A stretch of DNA of 64,000 nucleotides from Cliona cf. orientalis (lineage: Eukaryota; Porifera; Demospongiae; Clionaida; Clionaidae), in assembly GCA_963930775.1 (NCBI GenBank), contig OZ005693.1, positions 4,650,001 to 4,714,000 of the forward strand, given 5' to 3'. The notes under the pieces are model-generated. The model made no database searches, was not told the origin of the DNA, and saw only the letters and a program-made list of their open reading frames with translations. The translations under genes and the position numbers were made by a program. The first letter of the stretch is position 1; the number at the start of each line of letters is the position of its first letter. Shown piece by piece: positions 57,175 through 64,000 of this stretch.

Positions 57175-59073
57175 CTAACTACTAATTGAATAATCGTCAT
57201 AGTCTGGTGATGGAGGTCGCATGCGGTTACGTCGATCAAAGATATCCTCCACAATATAGTAATCATAGGGTCTATCATCTCTTTCCCTGTACTTGTATCG
57301 CCTGGCAACAAAAGCAAACAAGATTAGGCCAATCATTGCTATAACAGATATGGTAAGAAGATAACCAAAGCCACAGTTCATCACTGGAGGATTAGTTTTC
57401 ACACTCCAAATTCTATCAGAAGAGAATGGAGAGAGAATCAGTGAGCTAATCAGTTGATAGATACCTCTGATAGCAAAGAAGATCCCAATGAGAAAACCTT
57501 TCACCGAAGAAGGGCTTTGAGCTGAGATGAACTCAAACGTGGTAGCTACAACAATTAATTGTTGTAGCTACCACGTTTGAGTTCATATTGGGGGTCCTAT
57601 TCCAAGCAGAATAATATTTGGAGCAATGAGAACAGCCCAATGCATCTCAAGAACAGGATACAGCAGTGCATGAGCATTATTTTCCCTTGAAAACTTAATC
57701 ATACGGTAAACCTTGATCATTCACTGTGTGATAATGACCTACTAGATCAATAGCCAGCATAGAGAGGGTACCAAGAATCCACAACGTTAGCTATACCAAT
57801 AAATAATCGAGTAAATATTCTTGAAGCTGTGGACCACTTCAGAAGAGAAAACTGAACATACATATATACGCTGGAATTAACATAGATCCTATCACATACC
57901 TAAGCAGGCCACTTTCTAAAAGTGCCCAAATAGAGCAACGATGAAGAAAGTCCTCTGAGTAGCCGGTATGTAATCCAAATGCAATAAAGCCCATGCTACC
58001 AGTTGGTAGCTATCTCCAAACTAAAAACTGGTCCAATAATAACAAGCAATAATATGATTCTAAGAAATGCCTTCACATCTTCAACTTGCTCTGTTGTGTA
58101 AGGTCCTCCAAACCTCTGCTTAGCAAAGTCTATTCTGGATGGATGATCAACATCACTGTATGTAAAAGCACTGCGATAAAGTGGACATTTATGCTTTCTG
58201 ACAAAATTAAGTATACTGATTACCATTTTATAAGGATTCCTCAAATTAGGCTCTATATAAAACCAATGACGTTCCAACAAGCAAAGATGAGTAGGACAGG
58301 TAAGCAGAGAAGAGGAAAAAGAGGCGCAACTAAAAGGGATACTTTATCTTGGCACTAACAAGTGGGCAGGACACAACAGCTGCAGCAGCAAAGATCACAA
58401 GAGTTGCTCCCAGTGTGTCAGCCTATATTATTGCCCAATGAATAAAAGCACTCAGACTCGTGCTTGGGGCCTCCATAAGCTGGTCAAGTCCAAACTGGAT
58501 GAAATTGGCCTGGTAGGCCGCATAGCCTGGAATAATAAATTAAGAAAGCAGCACCAAATCCAGTAATATAAAGTGGAATTCTTTCTTTAGGCATTACAAA
58601 TATCATCATTTCGTGGTCGTTATTCAAACAGAACCAGATTGCAACAGTCATAGCCACAATTATGTTACCAAAAAAAAATAATTGTCAGACTAATAATTAT
58701 AATGATCTTGAATTTCCCACACCAAACATCTGCTATGAAACCACTAAGTGGATAAAATATAGCAATATATCTGCCAGTATATAGCACTAACAAAGCCAAG
58801 AGGAGAAGATACAGCATTGACAAGATGGCTCACACCCATGGGCACATAACTGCTAATAAATGTCGCAATTACTACATTAACTGTAGTGTACATCTCACCA
58901 ATAATCATTGTCCATACCAGAATCATGAGAACAGCCTTTGAAAGTGGACTTTGCTGGCAACACATCTGGGAACACAGGATGGCCTGCCGATGATTATGAG
59001 ATGGGATTATGGGAGTACCTTCTTCGAGTCTTGATCCCGTAAACCTTGACTGAATCATTTCTGAGTGTATCAA
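57175..59073 (-). pseudogene. Transporter relic 3 (copy 2)
   Basis: Counterpart of 23597-25495, with the same breaks and palindrome. Confidence 0.85.
57527..57586. repeat. Perfect 60-bp palindrome (copy 2)
   Basis: Counterpart of 23949-24008. Confidence 0.9.
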
Positions 59074-60412
59074 AATCTTATGGATGTACTATCAAAAGTT
59101 CAGTAATCAGTAAAATTTGTGTCAACAGTCAAAAATTGGAAGACACTACTCTGATTTCTAATCCTGCAAAATACAAGATTTGACTTTTTGAAGTTACCAG
59201 TGTTGTGTATATAGTTAGTAGGAAAACCATAGTATGTTGATTCAGAAACAACTGAGACACATGTAGTGTTAGCTATACAATAGTATCAATTAACACAGCA
59301 AAACCTTGAATTTCCTTTATTAGCCACACTGCATGGCATAACAACACTTCATAGTTTATGTTGTTCGCAAATAATATTATTGCTACATCATTGAAGACTG
59401 TTATGATATGCAAGACAACTGTTGCGTACACAGTTTTCACGTATCTATCCTTCACTCCAAATTCTATCAGTGAAATGTAAGTTGATTCCTATTGTTATTA
59501 TCAAATAATATTTATCTTCTAGCACGTAAAGTTTACGATGTTTACTATGCTCATGGACTTTACCAAAAAATTTATGATCAGTTTGTTGTGCTTATGAGTC
59601 ACTCAGATACCTATATCTTGAGATCTGGCAATTTATATGCTGATGACAACAACAGACGACAGACAAAACCGATTGCTTTATATAAACTCCTTACTGTGCT
59701 TGACATTGTGTGCGCAGAGTAATTTATAATAATATTATATTATTATACTATTGCAAACTTTGTAGCCTTTCAAATGGCAACAAGATCTAAGATTGCTCAC
59801 TTGCCCTAAAACATACGTGCAGACTCACTGACACAGTGGTACATCTGATACAAACACTTTATCACAGTTAGTGTTGCGTAAATATCATAAGATGTCCACT
59901 CAAGAGCTGGATTGTACGTACACTGTAGCTATTATTATAGCTAAAAAGTGAGTGACACTGCAATTGCTCTTTGGCTATTGTCAAAACCACATTCAGCATC
60001 TTAGAAATCTGATTTATTACATCTGTCTTGGAAATGCACAAAGAGCACACACATGCACCAAAGCCACACCACACATAATTGGTATAAGAATGCTCGTGGA
60101 TGAAGTTGTATCCCAAAAATTAATTATATAATGTGCAAATATTAATTTTAACATGCTATTGTATACTGTGGCTCATGCTGTGTTTGGTTCGGGTACTTAC
60201 AATATTATTATTATCTCTATTTTTAAGGTCTGTCAAACATGAGACATGATTCTTTCCAACTTGAAAACAGTTAAACTACAGAATTATTAATCATTAATCA
60301 TATTCACACTGTTTAATAATGAAAACTTTCAACACCGTGTTAGAAAAAATAATAACAAGTAAAATAACTGCATATGATATTATATAATCTAGAGATATTG
60401 TTTACCTATATA

Positions 60413-60852
60413 CAGGAATGGCCAAATGCGGCCCCGGGGGCCGTTTGTGGCCCCTGACCAATTTTTTATGGCCCCTGACAGTAGTAGTTGTGCTATGCAT
60501 GAAATAATTTGTGTACTCTAGCTACTCATACCTGAAATGGATGTGGCCTGCACATCATGATCCATGATCATACTGCTTAGTAGCTATATACTGTGTATGA
60601 AATGGAGCTTCAATTGTTAATTATTGTTGAAATGATGTGAATGCTGGCCTCATGATTTGATTCAAGTGTAGCTATAGCTACCTCAGGCTTGAAATACAAT
60701 AATCCATTAATGTAGTTACAGTCAGGTGGATCACAGCACACATTGCTAGCTAGCTATCATACTATAATTATGGTGATGTACTGAAATGGCCCCGACGTGT
60801 GTTTTAATATTGAGATGTTGGCCCATGACCTTCGGCACCTTGGCCACCCCTG
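60413..60852. mobile_element. hAT-like non-autonomous element (copy 2)
   Basis: Counterpart of 26835-27274. Confidence 0.6.
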
Positions 60853-60903
60853 ATATAAATGCAATACAACAAAGCGGCTAGTTATTAAGAATCCGACTTA
60901 AAT

Positions 60904-62772
60904 TCATGCATGAAGGTGTTCATAATCTGGAGTAGGTGATCTCATCAAATTCTGTCGGTGAAATATTTCCTCTACCACACTTTGATCGTAAGGTCTGTCA
61001 TCTCTCTCTCTCTGTATTTATAACGCTTAACCATAATAGAAAACACAATAAAGCCAAACAGAGCAACAACAATTGTGAACAAAAAGTACGTAAAACAATA
61101 GTTAGTGACTGGAGGGTGCTCTCTTATGCCACCTTTAGACCAAATACTGTCCAAAGAAATGGGAACAAGGGCAATGGAGCTGATCAGCTGAAAGAAACCT
61201 TTAATGGCAAAGAAGACTCCAATGATGAGACCTTTCATAAAGTGGGGGCTTTGAGCTGAGATGAACTCAAGAACTATCGCCATGATAATTGGTGGACCCA
61301 TAGCAAGAAGAACGTTTGGAACAATGAGCACTCCCCAATGCATCTTAAGAATAGGGTATGTCAAAGCATGTGCATTATTCTCCCTTGTGTATGTGAACAT
61401 GCAGTGGCTACCAGTGCCTAGATCATCCACGGAGTGAAGGTGACCTGCTAGGTCAATGGCCAGCATAGACACAGTACCAATGATATAAAGAACTAAGCCA
61501 GTATGCAAGCGTGCGATTATTGATATTCTGTAACTACGCAATACTATGAAAGTGTAAATAGGTAAGAAGATGGATGCAATTGTGTATCTCAGAGCACTAC
61601 TCTCAAAGATTGCCCAAATTTTACAGCGGTATTTAAAGTCTTCCCTATTATCAATATGAAGTCCAAAAGTTTTGAATCCAATATAAGAGGTAGGAACTTC
61701 CATCACAAAAGTTGCACCAAGGCTGAGGAGCAATGTCAAGATCTGTAAAAATGGTTTTACATCTTCTACTTTTTCAGTTGTGAATGGTCCTCCATATCTT
61801 GACTTAGCAAAGTCTATTCTAGATGGTCTTTCATCATCATAGTAAGTGAAGGCACTGCGTCGAAGTTGGTACTTGTGCTTTCTGGCAAAATTGAGCACCT
61901 TAAGCACATTCCAGTATGGATTATGATGACCGGGCTGAGTGTAGAACCATTGCCGCTTACAACAAGTTATGATTAATAGAAATGGAATACTAAATAAAAT
62001 AAGAATCGGCAAAATAATGAAAGCAATTCTAACTCTAACTTGTAATTTTGGACATCGAAGTAGTGTTCCATCAATGCCCATAATGGTTGATCCCAAAACA
62101 TTTGCCCAAACTGCCAAGTGAATAAAGATGCTGAAAGTACTATTAAATTTGAAATATCCATAAGTTGGTCTAGCCCCAACTGAATGAAGTTTGCCTGAAA
62201 AGTTACAATACCAAATACTGACAGACAAAATGTCCCAAAGGCAACAAAGTAGATTGGAGCACCTTCTTTAAAAGTGTATTCAATTTCTTGAAGGAGGGGT
62301 TTTAAATTATGATGACCAACTTTGTTACAGTACCGAGCCAAGTAAGAACAACAATAAAGAGAATGTAAGAAAGTCAAGACCGATCATGACCGTCTTGAAT
62401 CGTCCACGATACACATCCGATTCAGCTAGAAAACCACCAAGTGGATGAAACATCGCAATCACTGCTAGTAGCTATAGCATAGACAAAAGCTAATGGAGAT
62501 GATACTGAATTAACAAAGTATTTATTCCCATTATTACTAAATGGTACATATAGCTATCAATAAGTCCCCCAATCAGTAATTGCTCAAAAGCAAGTAGCTC
62601 ACCAACAATCATTGTCCACACCAGAATGAGAACAACAGCTTTATGCTGTAGAAAAATTTGTCTACAGCAGAATCTGATATCACTGCAGTACTTGCAATGA
62701 GAAACTTGAAAATTTATGCCACTCTTGCGTAATGTTGAAAGCAATTAATGGTTGAGTCTCACGATCCACCAT
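60904..62772 (-). pseudogene. Transporter relic 4 (copy 2)
   Basis: Counterpart of 27326-29194. Confidence 0.88.
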
Positions 62773-63877
62773 TATTAGCTTCGTCCAGCATGTTCCAGGT
62801 GGAGGAGGTATGTGGAAAGAAAGAGTAAAAGTAAGAATTAGTGTGAGCCAAAGGGATATAGAGCTGCTGGGAGTGTGAACTCCTACCACTGGAGAAACTG
62901 CAGTATTCCACTGAGCCTTCTGGAAAGAAACACAAGTTGTGTAGAATTTTGAATAGTAATCCAAGTCTGAGCTCTGTACGTCTCTCTTCAAGGGGTTTCA
63001 AGTTAGCAAGTTCTAACAGCTCGTCATAACTACTGTCCCACTGTGCGGTTACTACTTTCAGAGCAATCCTCTGGACACTTTCAATTGCTTTCTTGTCTTT
63101 CACCAAATGAGGGTCCCATACTTGACATGCATACTCCATGCGGGGTCTAACTAGGGACAGATACAGCTGTTTCAGTGAACTCTGCGAGGTCTGCCCATAA
63201 AACCTCCTGTAGAGGAGACCCAGTACACAGCGTGCCTTAGTGCAAATGTTGCCAACATGAGAAGACCAAGATAGATCGCTTGTAAGCAGCACACCCAAGT
63301 ATTTATAGCTGTTGACTCGCTCCAGTTCATTCCCAAGCAATTCCAAGGGCGTTTCTGGAAGTGTGGGTGCCCTCTTACGAGAGACAATCATATACTTGCA
63401 TTTCATTGGATGGAGATAAAGGTAGTTATTAGTTGACCATTGCTCAATGGAACTCACCATCTCTTGCAGTACAGTATAGTCTTCTGCGGAAGAAATTACA
63501 TGATACAGCAGAACATCATCAGCAAAGAGATTCACATAGCCAGATACAGCACTTGGGAGATCATTAATATAAAGAAGAAATAAGAGAGGACCAAGCACTG
63601 AACCCTGGGGTACTCCAGAAACAACAGGTAGTGGATCAGATGTTTCGCCACCAACAACAACTGTTTGACTCCTGTAAGAGAGATAATCCTGCAGCCAGCA
63701 AAGAATGGTATGATCTAGCTCAAGACCTGTAAGCTTAGCCATTAGTGGCTGGTGAGGTACGGTATCAAAGGCCTTCCGGTAATCAAAGAATACTGCACAT
63801 ATCTCTCTACCTTCTTCCATCACCTTCAGCCAGTCATCAACACACTTTATGAGAGCTGTCACTGTTGATCTTCCCAC
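62759..63877 (-). mobile_element. LINE reverse transcriptase fragment (copy 2)
   Basis: Counterpart of 29181-30299, with the same fusion to relic 4. Confidence 0.85.
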
Positions 63878-64000
63878 TGTTGTATTGCAACACTCTATAT
63901 TTTATGACTTGATGACCCTTTCCAACACTGAGTTTGAGCATGCACAGTTGCATCAGCATACTATTATGAGCCTATTATCCCACCAATACTGATATCCATA

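Larger units (their letters stand above)
1..64000. repeat. Direct tandem repeat, period 33,578 bp (1.9 copies)
   Basis: Bases 1-30422 are repeated at 33579-64000. The first bases of the window reappear at 33579 inside the gag gene, and every coding-frame boundary compared differs by exactly 33,578. Length-unstable runs also agree: C31 at 5051-5081 and 38629-38659, and C23 at 12297-12319 and its counterpart. No mismatch was found in the stretches compared, but I did not align every base. The unit edges cannot be placed because the period holds wherever it can be tested. A recent duplication, a circular source molecule read twice, or an assembly duplication would all look like this. Confidence 0.97.

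Noticed and set aside
1..64000. Phage, plasmid or bacterial defence island
   Set aside because: No prokaryotic gene organisation, ribosome sites, integrases or defence genes. Introns, LINE, BEL/Pao and hAT or piggyBac-type ends point to a eukaryotic chromosome.

Overview
The window looks like nuclear DNA of an early-branching marine invertebrate, most probably a sponge. It is AT-rich and intron-containing. It carries an expanded family of POT/PTR2-like (SLC15-like) membrane transporters of a kind I associate with demosponges, plus fragments of BEL/Pao and Jockey/CR1-type retroelements and many short inverted-repeat elements. There are no operons, bacterial ribosome sites or prokaryotic gene clusters. 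The sponge call is inference, because nothing in the window names a species.

The dominant fact is a direct tandem repeat with a period of 33,578 bp. Bases 1-30422 recur at 33579-64000. Every reading frame boundary I compared is shifted by exactly 33,578, and long homopolymers keep the same length in both copies (a C31 run and a C23 run were counted). Only 30423-33578 is seen once. Either a young tandem duplication, a circular molecule read twice, or an assembly artefact would produce this. Copy-2 features are therefore short cross-references to copy 1.

Layout of one unit (copy-1 coordinates). 1-1161: 5' end of a BEL/Pao element on the minus strand (gag, tRNA-Tyr-type primer site, LTR); its complete gag-protease ORF is at 32326-34467. 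1388-4790: remains of two transporter loci, one reduced to its upstream block and one a pseudogene cut by a LINE tail. 4800-6700: a C31 run, one small unidentified ORF and a mobile-element relic. 6772-8425 and 15866-18020: a direct segmental duplication carrying a three-exon gene for a small secreted, probably GPI-anchored cysteine-rich protein, intact at 16197-17140 and decayed at 7092-7922. 8422-9225: an inverted 9-bp minisatellite. 9400-15731: almost gene-free, holding several MITE-like elements, fold-backs and a 61-bp tandem array of hairpin units. 18550-29200: the transporter cluster, with one intact 613-residue gene (20532-22373) and two pseudogenes (23597-25495 and 27326-29194). 29181-30299: a LINE reverse transcriptase fragment fused onto the last pseudogene. 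30423-32325: an unassigned ORF, fold-back DNA, a near-perfect hairpin and a C33 run.

Only two loci per unit look like working protein genes: the 613-residue transporter and the 114-residue GPI-type protein. Everything else recognisable is repeats, retroelement fragments and pseudogenes, a picture of gene birth and death by local duplication. I found no multi-gene system whose parts act together.
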